A stretch of DNA of 64,000 nt, from contig DWWD01000009.1 of NCBI GenBank assembly GCA_019119895.1, forward strand, positions 1 through 64,000. The letters are read 5' to 3'. The DNA is from Candidatus Anaerostipes avistercoris. GTDB taxonomy: Bacteria > Bacillota > Clostridia > Lachnospirales > Lachnospiraceae. Both the position numbers and the translations under genes were made by a program. Shown here piece after piece: positions 50,212 to 58,592 of this stretch. The notes below the pieces were generated by a model. The model saw only the letters and a program-made list of their open reading frames with translations. It was not told the origin of the DNA and did not search any database. Positions within the stretch are counted from its first letter, which is position 1, and the number at the start of each line of letters is the position of its first letter.

Positions 50212-50654
50212 GATATGTGGAGTGGACTTTTTTATTCATATTATCAGGCATTGGAATCGCGCTGGCAAATTTTGTCGGGTTTGATGTGGGATTTATGGAG
50301 TCCCTGCCGGGAATCGGAGTCCTGCTCCTGATTTCCATTCTGGGAGTAGTTGTACATAAGCTGGTTCCGCTGCAGCTGCCGATCGTGGCGTATGTTTCTC
50401 TGATCGGGCTTCTGGCAGCGTGTCCGATTTCTCCTGCCAGGGACTTTGTTATTGAGGCTGCGGGAAAAATTAATTTTACGGCCCCTCTGACCATGGTGGG
50501 CGCTTATGCGGGAATGTCCATCAGCGGACAGATCAAATCTTTTTTGAAACAGGGCTGGAAAATGATTCTGATCGGTGTTTTTGTTATGACGGGAACATTT
50601 CTGGGATCTGCGATCATTGCCCAGGTAGTGATGAAGATTACAGGTACGATATAA
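50208..50654 (+). CDS. Membrane protein paired with DUF3100
   Basis: A 148-residue protein with four to five hydrophobic helices (about 5-25, 33-50, 58-72, 92-105, 118-145). It always-looks like a half-size partner to the DUF3100 protein: overlapping genes, similar hydrophobicity and the phrase PLTMVGAYAGMSISGQIKS as the polar landmark. No family name is recognised. Probable second subunit of the same transporter, by context. Confidence 0.7.
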   Translation: MRYVEWTFLFILSGIGIALANFVGFDVGFMESLPGIGVLLLISILGVVVHKLVPLQLPIVAYVSLIGLLAACPISPARDFVIEAAGKINFTAPLTMVGAYAGMSISGQIKSFLKQGWKMILIGVFVMTGTFLGSAIIAQVVMKITGTI

Positions 50655-50669
50655 ACAGGAGGTGGCAGT

Positions 50670-51983
50670 ATGAAGAAGTTGATGGCAGCAGATGTATCCG
50701 TATTGCTGCCGGATATGAAAATAAAGGAACATCAGACGGTTGAGGCAGAAGATGGAAGGATCGTAAAAATCCGTGATTTTTGTCCGAAAGACAGGAATGC
50801 GGAGGGGAAAGAATGGATCGATGGAAAAGGTAAGCTTCTGATGCCCGGGCTGGCAGACTGCCATATGCATACAGGACAGCAGCTGCTGAAAGGGAGGATC
50901 CTGGATGAGCTTCCGATGATCTGGACCAGAATCATGCTGCCGTTTGAGAGCACTTTGACAGATGAAAAAATGGAACTGAGCGCCGGACTGGCGGCGCTGG
51001 AAATGATCCGGTCTGGGACAACGGCTTTTGTAGATGCCGGGAGCTATCATATGGAAGCGGCGGCAGAAGTATATATGAATTCCGGCCTGAGGGGCGTTCT
51101 TTCCGCCTCAACGATGGATGAAACGGGACTGCCGGAAAGCATCGAGCATACGGCGGCGGAGGCCATTCGGCAGACGGACCGTCTGTATGACGGTTATCAC
51201 GGAAAAGGTAATTTGAAGACAGCCTATTCTCTGCGGTCCCTGATTTCCTGCTCGGAAGATCTGATCCTGAAAGCGGCAGAGCGTTCCAGAGAGAGAGGAA
51301 CCCTTCTGCAGGCACATATGAATGAATATCCAAATGAAATCAATATGTATCTTCAGAAGCAGCAGATGCGTCCCCTGGAATATCTGGAGAAGCTGGGAAT
51401 CCTGGATGAACATTTTATCAGCGCCCACAGTATTCTTCTGTCAGAAAATGAAAAGGAGATATTGGAGCGGCATCATGTGAAGGTATGCCACTGCCCGTTC
51501 AGCAACTGTGGCAAGGGAGTGCCGGATACGACCGATCTGCAGCAGAGAAAGATCTGCGTGGGACTGGGAACCGACGGAGCGGCTCACGGGGGACTGAGTC
51601 TGTGGAATGAAATGAAGATTTTTCGGTCTGTGATGAATGCCGCATGGGGCGTGCCGAGCCAGAATCCTGCTATTATGCCGGCAGCGAAGATTCTCGCTAT
51701 GGCGACAGAACGGGGATATCAGGTGATGGATGAAAAAGGAGGAAAGATCGAAGCTGGAGCCAAAGCCGATTTTATTACCATTGATCTTATGAAACCGCAT
51801 CTTTATCCTACTGGAAATCTTGTTAATACTTTGCTGGAGTGCGTGACGGCTGCGGATGTATGTGATTCGGTCGTGGAAGGAAAGATTCTGATGAAAGACC
51901 GGCAGATTCTTACGCTGGACGAAGAAAAGATACTGGCAGAGGCAGCAGAATATATGGAAAGGCAGGATACAGCAGAATGCTGA
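50670..51983 (+). CDS. Amidohydrolase (deaminase/chlorohydrolase-type)
   Basis: A 437-residue metal-dependent hydrolase of the TrzN/SsnA/guanine-deaminase branch. Metal ligands and related motifs: GLADCHMHTGQQLLKG (the first His pair, here HMH), LLQAHMNEY, ISAHSILLSENE, and GTDGAAHG with the conserved Asp. Length is typical. Enzymes of this group deaminate or dechlorinate nitrogen heterocycles and adenosine-like compounds. GGAGG precedes the ATG. It lies between the DUF3100 transporter and the TauE/SafE gene, which starts seven bases inside its end, so all are one operon. The substrate is presumably what the DUF3100 pair imports. Confidence 0.88.
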   Translation: MKKLMAADVSVLLPDMKIKEHQTVEAEDGRIVKIRDFCPKDRNAEGKEWIDGKGKLLMPGLADCHMHTGQQLLKGRILDELPMIWTRIMLPFESTLTDEKMELSAGLAALEMIRSGTTAFVDAGSYHMEAAAEVYMNSGLRGVLSASTMDETGLPESIEHTAAEAIRQTDRLYDGYHGKGNLKTAYSLRSLISCSEDLILKAAERSRERGTLLQAHMNEYPNEINMYLQKQQMRPLEYLEKLGILDEHFISAHSILLSENEKEILERHHVKVCHCPFSNCGKGVPDTTDLQQRKICVGLGTDGAAHGGLSLWNEMKIFRSVMNAAWGVPSQNPAIMPAAKILAMATERGYQVMDEKGGKIEAGAKADFITIDLMKPHLYPTGNLVNTLLECVTAADVCDSVVEGKILMKDRQILTLDEEKILAEAAEYMERQDTAEC

Positions 51984-52726
51984 TCATAACGGCGATTGTG
52001 AATTTTCTGGTAGGAGTCTGTATCGGTCTGACAGGAATCGCTGGTTTTCTTCTGCCAATGTTTTATACGGGATTTATAGGAATGCCGGCGACAGAAGCAC
52101 TGGCTTTGAGCTTTACGGCATTTCTTGTGTCAGGGATCCTTGGTTCTGTATCGTATTATAAAAACGGAAAATTGGAAGTAAAGGAATCGCTGGTTCTGTC
52201 TGCCGGCAGTCTGGCAGGGGCGGCGGGAGGCGTCAGTATCAATCTATTGATACCGGAAGAAATTATAAAAATGATCTTGTATCTGGTGGTACTGCTGTCC
52301 GGAATTTCTATTTTACTGAGAAAAGATTCGGAGAAAAGCAGCGGGAAGCAGAAATATGCAGGGAAGGCCCGGTGGATTGGATATCTGGTTCTGGGGGCGG
52401 TGACAGGAGCCGTCTGTGCCGCATCTGGAGCGGGAGGCCCGGTGCTGGTGATGCCGCTGCTTACACTGATGGGATTTCCGCCTCATACGGCAGTGGGAAT
52501 GGCATTGTTTAATTCTGTTTTTATTGCAGTTCCGGCGGCAGCAGGATACCTGATGAATGCGGACGCCGTAAAACATATACTGATGATGCTGGCTATTATT
52601 ATAGTAAGTCATGGAGCGGGAGTTGTGATCGGAAGCAGGAATGCGGTGAAGATCAATCAGACGCTGCTGAAACGGATTGTGGCGGCAGGTTCCATAGGGA
52701 TTGCCTGTATTAAACTCTTATTTTAG
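51977..52726 (+). CDS. TauE/SafE-family permease
   Basis: A 249-residue membrane protein with about eight helices in two halves. The paired motifs ITGIAGFLLP-like (GLTGIAGFLLPMFYTGF) and GAVCAASGAGGPVLVMPLL are the TauE/SafE signature. Such proteins export sulfite, sulfoacetate or similar anions or small organic acids. It overlaps the amidohydrolase gene by seven bases. In this operon it may remove or exchange a product of the amidohydrolase. Confidence 0.88.
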   Translation: MLIITAIVNFLVGVCIGLTGIAGFLLPMFYTGFIGMPATEALALSFTAFLVSGILGSVSYYKNGKLEVKESLVLSAGSLAGAAGGVSINLLIPEEIIKMILYLVVLLSGISILLRKDSEKSSGKQKYAGKARWIGYLVLGAVTGAVCAASGAGGPVLVMPLLTLMGFPPHTAVGMALFNSVFIAVPAAAGYLMNADAVKHILMMLAIIIVSHGAGVVIGSRNAVKINQTLLKRIVAAGSIGIACIKLLF

Positions 52727-52741
52727 TTAGAAAATTAACTG

Positions 52742-52789
52742 TTAGTTTGTAAACTAATCGGTGACAAACAAAATGTAATATGATATGAT
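52742..52789 (+). promoter_or_regulatory. Palindrome and sigma-A promoter of the ABC exporter pair
   Basis: TTAGTTTGTAAACTAA (52742-52757) is a perfect palindrome just upstream of GTGACA (52761-52766) and TATGAT (52784-52789), which are 17 bases apart. The core TTGTAAAC recurs in reverse before the MarR gene at 56696-56703, so MarR binding at both sites is plausible. Confidence 0.6.
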
Positions 52790-52848
52790 AAAAAAAACAT
52801 TCCTTTTATTGATGCGGATCCGCATTGATAAACAGGGATGTTTTTTAA
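52790..52848 (+). terminator. Leader hairpin resembling an attenuator
   Basis: AAAAAACATTCC pairs with GGGATGTTTTTT (one G-U) around an inner perfect palindrome ATGCGGATCCGCAT, ending in a T run. It begins at about the expected transcription start and ends 36 bases before the gene, so it may attenuate the exporter operon. Confidence 0.55.
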
Positions 52849-52884
52849 ACGAGAATAATTATGAAAAGGAGGAGTCGAAATCAG

Positions 52885-54636
52885 ATGATTCAGACATTAC
52901 TGGGAGAAGTAAAAGAATTCAAAAAACCATCGATCCTGACCCCTTTATTCATGGTCCTGGAAGTGCTTATGGAAACGATTATCCCGTTTCTGATGGCGTC
53001 CATTATTGATGAGGGAGTGGAAGCCGGCGACATCGGACATATTTACAGGGTCGGCGGAATTATGATCGTTGCAGCGCTGATCGGACTTCTGGCAGGTCTT
53101 GCCGGAGGAAGGACAGGAGCTTTGGCATCTGCGGGACTGGCAAAAAATTTAAGAGATGCTATGTTCCACAATATCCAGGGCTTTTCATTTTCCAACATTG
53201 ATAAGTTCAGCACTGCGGGACTGGTAACCCGTCTCACAACGGATGTTACCAATATACAAAATGCTTATCAGATGATACTCCGGATGTTTACCAGAGCGCC
53301 GGCCAGTATGCTGTGCGCTATGGTAATGGCATTTTCCATTAATGTGAGGCTGGCCAGTATTTACCTGATTGCGGTGATCGTTCTCGGAACAATCCTGATT
53401 CTGATCATGAATCATGCGACCAAATATTTTCAGCAGGCATTTCCGAAATATGACGATATGAATGCGTCTGTGCAGGAAAACATTGCGGGAATCCGAGTGG
53501 TAAAGGCTTATGTAAGAGAGGAGCAGGAAACTGATAAATTCAAGAAGACCAGTTCTAATATCTACCGGATTTTTAAGAAAGCGGAGTGTAATCTGATCTA
53601 TAATGCACCGCTGATGCAGTTTACGGTATACGGCTGCATTCTTCTGATCAGCTGGCTGGGCGCGAAGATGATCGTGTCCGACAGTCTGACAACCGGGGAG
53701 CTGATGAGCCTTCTGACTTACTGCATGAATATCCTTATGAGTCTTATGATGATGTCTATGGTTTTTATCATGGTATCCATGAGTTCTGCCAGCGCCAAGC
53801 GTATTTCAGAGATCCTTACGGAAGAAAGTGATCTGAAGAATCCGGAAGAGCCGGTATATGATCTTGCTGATGGAAGCATTGCATTTCATCATGTAAATTT
53901 TGCATATCAGAAAGACAGCAGGGAGCCGGTGTTAAAGGATATTAATCTGGAGATTTCTTCCGGAGAAACCATTGGAATCATAGGAGGAACCGGAAGCGCG
54001 AAAACAAGTCTGGTGAACCTGATCAGCCGTCTGTATGACGTGACAGAAGGAGCGGTGCTTGTAGGCGGAAGAAATGTCAGAGAATATGATATGGAATCCC
54101 TGAGAAATCAGGTGGCGGTAGTCCTTCAGAAAAATGTGCTGTTTTCCGGTTCGATTCTGGAAAACCTGCGCTGGGGCGACAAAGATGCCACGGATGAGGA
54201 ATGTATGGAAGCCTGTCGTTTAGCGTGTGCCGATGAATTTATCCAGCGTTTCCCGGATAAATACAACACCCATATTGAACAGGGAGGAAGCAATGTGTCC
54301 GGAGGGCAGAAGCAGAGGCTCTGTATTGCGAGAGCGCTGCTGAAGAAGCCAAAGATTCTGATTCTGGATGACAGTACCAGTGCGGTGGATACGGCGACAG
54401 ACGCTCAGATCCGCAGGGCTTTCCTGGAGGAAATACCGGATACAACGAAATTGATCATCGCTCAGAGGATTTCCAGTGTACAGGATGCTGACCGGATCAT
54501 TGTCATGGATGAAGGACGGATCAACGGAATCGGCACCCATGAACAGCTGCTTAAAACCAACCAGATTTACCGGGAAGTTTATGAAGCCCAGACAAAGGGC
54601 GGAGGAGATTTTGATGAAAACGGAGGTGAGCGGTAA
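52885..54636 (+). CDS. ABC exporter half-transporter with degenerate ATPase site (heterodimer subunit 1)
   Basis: A 583-residue multidrug-type exporter with N-terminal six-helix TMD (about 1-320) and NBD (about 335-570). The Walker A is GGTGSAKTS, with Ala where Gly is normal. Signature VSGGQKQRLCIARALL is intact. Walker B LILDDSTSAVD has Asp in place of the catalytic Glu. This asymmetry is the usual degenerate site of heterodimeric exporters such as BmrCD and TM287/288. AAAGGAGG precedes the ATG. The stop shares a base with the next ABC gene (TAATG), and the two proteins are surely partners. Substrates unknown. Confidence 0.9.
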   Translation: MIQTLLGEVKEFKKPSILTPLFMVLEVLMETIIPFLMASIIDEGVEAGDIGHIYRVGGIMIVAALIGLLAGLAGGRTGALASAGLAKNLRDAMFHNIQGFSFSNIDKFSTAGLVTRLTTDVTNIQNAYQMILRMFTRAPASMLCAMVMAFSINVRLASIYLIAVIVLGTILILIMNHATKYFQQAFPKYDDMNASVQENIAGIRVVKAYVREEQETDKFKKTSSNIYRIFKKAECNLIYNAPLMQFTVYGCILLISWLGAKMIVSDSLTTGELMSLLTYCMNILMSLMMMSMVFIMVSMSSASAKRISEILTEESDLKNPEEPVYDLADGSIAFHHVNFAYQKDSREPVLKDINLEISSGETIGIIGGTGSAKTSLVNLISRLYDVTEGAVLVGGRNVREYDMESLRNQVAVVLQKNVLFSGSILENLRWGDKDATDEECMEACRLACADEFIQRFPDKYNTHIEQGGSNVSGGQKQRLCIARALLKKPKILILDDSTSAVDTATDAQIRRAFLEEIPDTTKLIIAQRISSVQDADRIIVMDEGRINGIGTHEQLLKTNQIYREVYEAQTKGGGDFDENGGER

Positions 54637-56534
54637 TGGCAGGAAAGAAGAAAAAGGATAATATCCAGATCCAGCATCCCCTGAAACAGCTGAAACGTCT
54701 GATGGCCTATGTTTTTCAGGATTATGGGATGCACTGCGCCGCGGTGCTGCTTCTGATCGTTGTCAGCGTTCTGGCCAATGTACAGGGAACCATGTTTACG
54801 AGGACTCTGATTGATGAATATATCCAGCCGCTGCTCCTGTCAGACCGGCCGGATTTTACTCCGCTGCTTCACGCGATCATCCGTGTGGCGGCGTTTTACG
54901 GCATCGGAATTGTTTCTACCTATACTTATAACCGTCTGATGGTGGAAGTGACTCAGGGAACTTTACGGGACATGAGAAATGATCTGTTTGAGAGAATGGA
55001 ACGGCTGCCGATTCAATATTTTGATACGCATACCCACGGAGATATTATGTCAATCTATACCAATGATATTGATACGCTTCGTCAGATGATCAGCCAGAGT
55101 GTGCCGCAGTTTATCAACAGTGCTATTACGATCGTGAGTGTTCTGGTCAGCATGATCATTCTGAATATTCCGCTGACCGTTGTGACCCTGATTATGGTCG
55201 GAATTATGGTATTGTCTTCCCGGGCTGCCGCCGGCACCAGCGGAAGATATTTCGTAGAACAGCAGATTAATATCGGTAAGGTGAACGGATATATTGAAGA
55301 AATGATGGAGGGACAGAAGATCATTAAAGTTTTCTGTCATGAAGAAGAGACAGAAGAGAAATTCCGGGAACTCAATCAGAAACTGTTTGTCAGCGCGGAC
55401 CGGGCCAATGCGTTTGCCAATTATCTGGGACCGATCAATGCACAGCTTGGAAACGTCAGTTATGTACTCTGTGCCATCGTCGGAGGAATGCTGGCTCTGA
55501 ATAAAATTGGCGGGTTTACTCTGGGAGGTCTTGCCAGCTTCCTGGCGTTTAACCGGAGTTTTGCCATGCCGATCAATCAGATCAGTATGCAGCTGAACGC
55601 AGTGGTTATGGCCATGGCGGGAGCAGAGCGTATTTTCCGACTGATGGACGAAACAGAGGAAACTGATGAGGGATATGTAACCCTTGTAAATGTGACGGAA
55701 AGCGCCGATGGAACGTTGACAGAGAGTGACCACAGAACCGGAAAATGGGCATGGAAACATGTTCATCAGGAAGATCAGTCGGTGGACTATATTAAACTTG
55801 AGGGGGATGTGGTCTTCGACGATGTGGATTTTGGATATAACGAAAAGAAGATTGTGCTTCATGATATTCAGCTGGAAGCACGGCCGGGGCAGAAGATCGC
55901 CTTTGTGGGATCTACTGGAGCCGGAAAGACGACTATCACCAATCTGATCAACCGATTTTATGATATCCAGGACGGCAAGATCCGCTATGACGGCATCAAT
56001 ATTAAGAAGATGAAAAAAGCGGATCTTCGAAGATCTCTTGGCATTGTACTGCAGGATACCTGCCTGTTTACGGGAACCGTAAAAGACAACATTCGTTACG
56101 GAAAATTAGACGCCAATGATGAAGAGATTTACGCGGCTGCGAAACTTGCCAATGCAGATGGGTTTATCCAGAGACTGCCTCAGGGGTATGATACAATGCT
56201 GACCGGAGGGGGAGCAGGCCTGAGTCAGGGGCAGAGACAGCTTCTGGCCATTGCCCGGGCGGCAGTGGCAGATCCGCCGGTATTGATTCTGGATGAGGCA
56301 ACCAGCTCCATTGATACAAGAACGGAACAGATCGTGCAGGATGGAATGGATAAGCTGATGCATGGAAGAACCACTTTTGTCATTGCCCACAGATTGTCTA
56401 CGGTGCAGAATTCTGACTGTATTATGGTACTGGAGCAGGGCCGTATCATTGAGAGAGGAACTCACGACGAATTGGTTCGGAAAAAGGGCAGATATTATCA
56501 GCTGTATACCGGAAATCAGATCGGTGAGGCATAA
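54636..56534 (+). CDS. ABC exporter half-transporter, catalytic subunit of the heterodimer
   Basis: A 632-residue partner. TMD about 15-325, NBD about 385-620. Walker A GSTGAGKTT, signature GLSQGQRQLLAIARA, Walker B LILDEATSSID with the catalytic Glu, and the switch His in IAHRLSTVQ are all canonical. A polar insertion of about 40 residues lies between the TMD and NBD (near 350-390). It overlaps the first subunit gene by one base. After it comes a GC-rich hairpin and then the MarR-MATE operon. Confidence 0.92.
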   Translation: MAGKKKKDNIQIQHPLKQLKRLMAYVFQDYGMHCAAVLLLIVVSVLANVQGTMFTRTLIDEYIQPLLLSDRPDFTPLLHAIIRVAAFYGIGIVSTYTYNRLMVEVTQGTLRDMRNDLFERMERLPIQYFDTHTHGDIMSIYTNDIDTLRQMISQSVPQFINSAITIVSVLVSMIILNIPLTVVTLIMVGIMVLSSRAAAGTSGRYFVEQQINIGKVNGYIEEMMEGQKIIKVFCHEEETEEKFRELNQKLFVSADRANAFANYLGPINAQLGNVSYVLCAIVGGMLALNKIGGFTLGGLASFLAFNRSFAMPINQISMQLNAVVMAMAGAERIFRLMDETEETDEGYVTLVNVTESADGTLTESDHRTGKWAWKHVHQEDQSVDYIKLEGDVVFDDVDFGYNEKKIVLHDIQLEARPGQKIAFVGSTGAGKTTITNLINRFYDIQDGKIRYDGINIKKMKKADLRRSLGIVLQDTCLFTGTVKDNIRYGKLDANDEEIYAAAKLANADGFIQRLPQGYDTMLTGGGAGLSQGQRQLLAIARAAVADPPVLILDEATSSIDTRTEQIVQDGMDKLMHGRTTFVIAHRLSTVQNSDCIMVLEQGRIIERGTHDELVRKKGRYYQLYTGNQIGEA

Positions 56535-56556
56535 AAACAGAGAGAACTGCATTATC

Positions 56557-56586
56557 ACTCCCGGAGGAGGTGATTCCTCCGGGAGT
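56557..56586 (+). terminator. GC-rich hairpin after the ABC pair
   Basis: ACTCCCGGAGGA pairs perfectly with TCCTCCGGGAGT across GGTGAT. The T run is short (TTTGC), so this may be a terminator or an RNA-stabilising end. The dispersed repeat follows after five bases. Confidence 0.6.
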
Positions 56587-56590
56587 TTGC

Positions 56591-56635
56591 GCGATACGCC
56601 GGGAAAGTGGCCGCCCTGCCTGCATGAGCAGGCAT
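56591..56635. repeat. Dispersed GC-rich repeat, copy A
   Basis: GCGATACGCCGGGAAAGTGG continues CCGCCCTGCCTGCATGAGCA and GGCAT. About 80% identical over 45 bases to copy B at 60297-60341. Contains an inner inverted repeat (GCCTGC/GCAGGC). Each copy directly follows a hairpin. Confidence 0.7.
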
Positions 56636-56659
56636 TTACCGGAAAATGATGAAAGACTC

Positions 56660-56703
56660 TTGACATTTTTTCCAAAAGGAATAAACTTATAAATGGTTTA
56701 CAA
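56660..56703 (+). promoter_or_regulatory. Promoter region of the MarR-MATE operon with TTGTAAAC-type site
   Basis: TTGACA (56660-56665) is a consensus -35; the -10 is unclear. GTTTACAA (56696-56703) is the reverse of the TTGTAAAC core in the ABC palindrome, and TAAAC/GTTTA flank a nine-base centre. Probable MarR operator. Confidence 0.45.
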
Positions 56704-56725
56704 GTGAACGAAAAGAGGTGGAATG

Positions 56726-57175
56726 ATGGAATTTACACAGACGATGCAAAATGTGATCAAAGAATTTGCCATGATCAGAAAAGTTTACGCCAGGGCGTTT
56801 GCGGAATCATTTGTTCAGGAGAATTTTTCTCCCAATGAGGTAAATACCCTGATTTTTCTTGCCAGAAATCCTTCTCTTAATACGAGCAGGGATTTAAGCG
56901 TCTATCTGGATGTATCCAAAGGACTGGTCTGCCGCAGTGTAGATGCGCTGATAAAGAAAGGGTTCATCACGGCCGGGGATGATAAAAATGACCGGCGGGT
57001 CCAGAGACTTGTGCTGACGGAAAAAGCGGAACCGGTCATTCAGGAGATTTTTAAGGTAAACCAGGAAATTTCCAGAGATATTTTTCAGGATATTCCGGAG
57101 GAGGAAGTACAGCAGATGGAAAGAACTCTGAGGAAAATCCTTCAGAAATTTCATGAAAGGTTGGAGATAAAATGA
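56726..57175 (+). CDS. MarR family transcriptional regulator
   Basis: A 149-residue regulator with winged-helix fold. FSPNEVNTLIFLARNPSLNT, LSVYLDVSKGLVCRSVDALI (recognition helix) and the wing DDKNDRRVQRLVLTEKAE are the MarR features. It precedes a MATE exporter gene that starts four bases inside its end, so it likely represses that gene, and perhaps the ABC pair upstream through the shared sequence. A second ATG three bases earlier is closer to the AGAGGTGG site. Inducer unknown. Confidence 0.92.
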   Translation: MEFTQTMQNVIKEFAMIRKVYARAFAESFVQENFSPNEVNTLIFLARNPSLNTSRDLSVYLDVSKGLVCRSVDALIKKGFITAGDDKNDRRVQRLVLTEKAEPVIQEIFKVNQEISRDIFQDIPEEEVQQMERTLRKILQKFHERLEIK

Positions 57176-58542
57176 AGATATCAAGAGAAGTAGACCTGGG
57201 AAAAGAGCCAATCGGGCATTTGCTTCTGGTTCTGGCGATACCGACCATAGCGTCTCAGGTCATCAATGCCCTGTATAACATGGTGGACCGGATGTATATC
57301 GGACATATTCCGGAGATTGGAGCGACTGCTCTGACAGGAGTCGGAGTCAGTTTCCCGATTATTATGATCGTATCAGCCTTTGCGGCGCTGGTTGGCATGG
57401 GAGGAGCACCTCAGGCAAGCATTGCCATGGGAAGAAAGGATCACGACAAGGCGGAAAAAATCCTTGGCAACTGTTTTACATCCCTGGCAGTGGTGGCAGT
57501 GATCCTGACGATCATAGTACTGGCGTTTAAGACGCCGCTGCTTTATTTGTTCGGAGCAAGTTCCAATACCATTTCTTACGCGGAAGATTATATTGAAATT
57601 TATGCGGTTGGAACCATTTTTGTGCAGATGACGCTGGGTCTGAATATGTTTATTTCAGCCCAGGGATTTTCCATGATCAGTATGCTGACTGTTGTCATAG
57701 GAGCAGTAACAAATATAGTGCTGGATCCGATTTTTATTTTCGGATTTCATATGGGAGTGCGGGGAGCCGCTATCGCCACCGTATTATCTCAGGCATTGAG
57801 CGCTGTCTGGGCCGTTAAGTTCCTGACCGGGAAAAATACAGTGCTGCATCTGAAGAAAAAATATATGAAGATTGAATGGAGGATCATGGCGCCTTGTATT
57901 GCTCTGGGAGTAGCGCCGTTTATCATGCAGTCAACGGAGAGTGTACTGGTATTATGCTTTAATTCATCCCTGCTGAAATATGGAGGAGATATGGCGGTAG
58001 GCGCTATGACGATTTTGTCCAGTGTTATGCAGTTTGCCATGCTTCCGCTGCAGGGACTGACTCAGGGAGGCCAGCCGATTATCAGTTATAATTACGGGGC
58101 GCGGAATGTGGAGCGTGTAAAAAAAGGATTCAAACTGCTTTTGATCGCCTGTCTGTGTTACTCCACCCTGATGTGGGCAGTGACACAGCTGGCGCCGCAG
58201 CTTCTTGTGATGATTTTTACCAATGATCCGGAACTGATGGAGCTCGCCGTATGGGCACTCAGAATCTATATGGCAGGAGTTCTGCTGATGGGAGCTCAGA
58301 TTGCGTGCCAGCAGACCTTCATTGCCTTCGGTAATGCGAAAATATCCACTTTTCTTGCGATTTTCCGTAAGATTATCGTGCTGATTCCTTTGATTTATAT
58401 TCTGCCGATATTTATGAGAAATAAAGTGCTGGCAGTTTTTATGGCGGAACCGATCGCGGACATTATTGCGGTATGTACCACATGTATCATGTTCTTTATC
58501 AGCTTTAAGAAACTGATCAGAGAAATGAAGAAAGCAAAATAG
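57172..58542 (+). CDS. MATE family efflux transporter
   Basis: A 456-residue exporter with 12 predicted helices in two homologous halves. MIDRMYIGHI-like NMVDRMYIGHIPEIGATALT, GGAPQASIAMGRKDHDKAEK and PLQGLTQGGQPIISYNYGARN are typical MATE motifs; the last is the conserved centre of the C-lobe. It uses a Na+ or H+ gradient to export drugs or metabolites. It is translationally coupled to the MarR gene by ATGA, so it is under MarR control. Confidence 0.93.
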   Translation: MKISREVDLGKEPIGHLLLVLAIPTIASQVINALYNMVDRMYIGHIPEIGATALTGVGVSFPIIMIVSAFAALVGMGGAPQASIAMGRKDHDKAEKILGNCFTSLAVVAVILTIIVLAFKTPLLYLFGASSNTISYAEDYIEIYAVGTIFVQMTLGLNMFISAQGFSMISMLTVVIGAVTNIVLDPIFIFGFHMGVRGAAIATVLSQALSAVWAVKFLTGKNTVLHLKKKYMKIEWRIMAPCIALGVAPFIMQSTESVLVLCFNSSLLKYGGDMAVGAMTILSSVMQFAMLPLQGLTQGGQPIISYNYGARNVERVKKGFKLLLIACLCYSTLMWAVTQLAPQLLVMIFTNDPELMELAVWALRIYMAGVLLMGAQIACQQTFIAFGNAKISTFLAIFRKIIVLIPLIYILPIFMRNKVLAVFMAEPIADIIAVCTTCIMFFISFKKLIREMKKAK

Positions 58543-58546
58543 AAAA

Positions 58547-58592
58547 AAGGGAACAGGCCAAATCTGAAGTCTGTTCCCTTCGTTTTCTTTTT
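58547..58592. terminator. Bidirectional terminator between MATE and PurF-like genes
   Basis: AAGGGAACAG pairs with CTGTTCCCTT around 14 bases, followed by TTTTCTTTTTTT on the plus strand and preceded by AAAAAA, which gives a T run on the minus strand. Confidence 0.85.
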
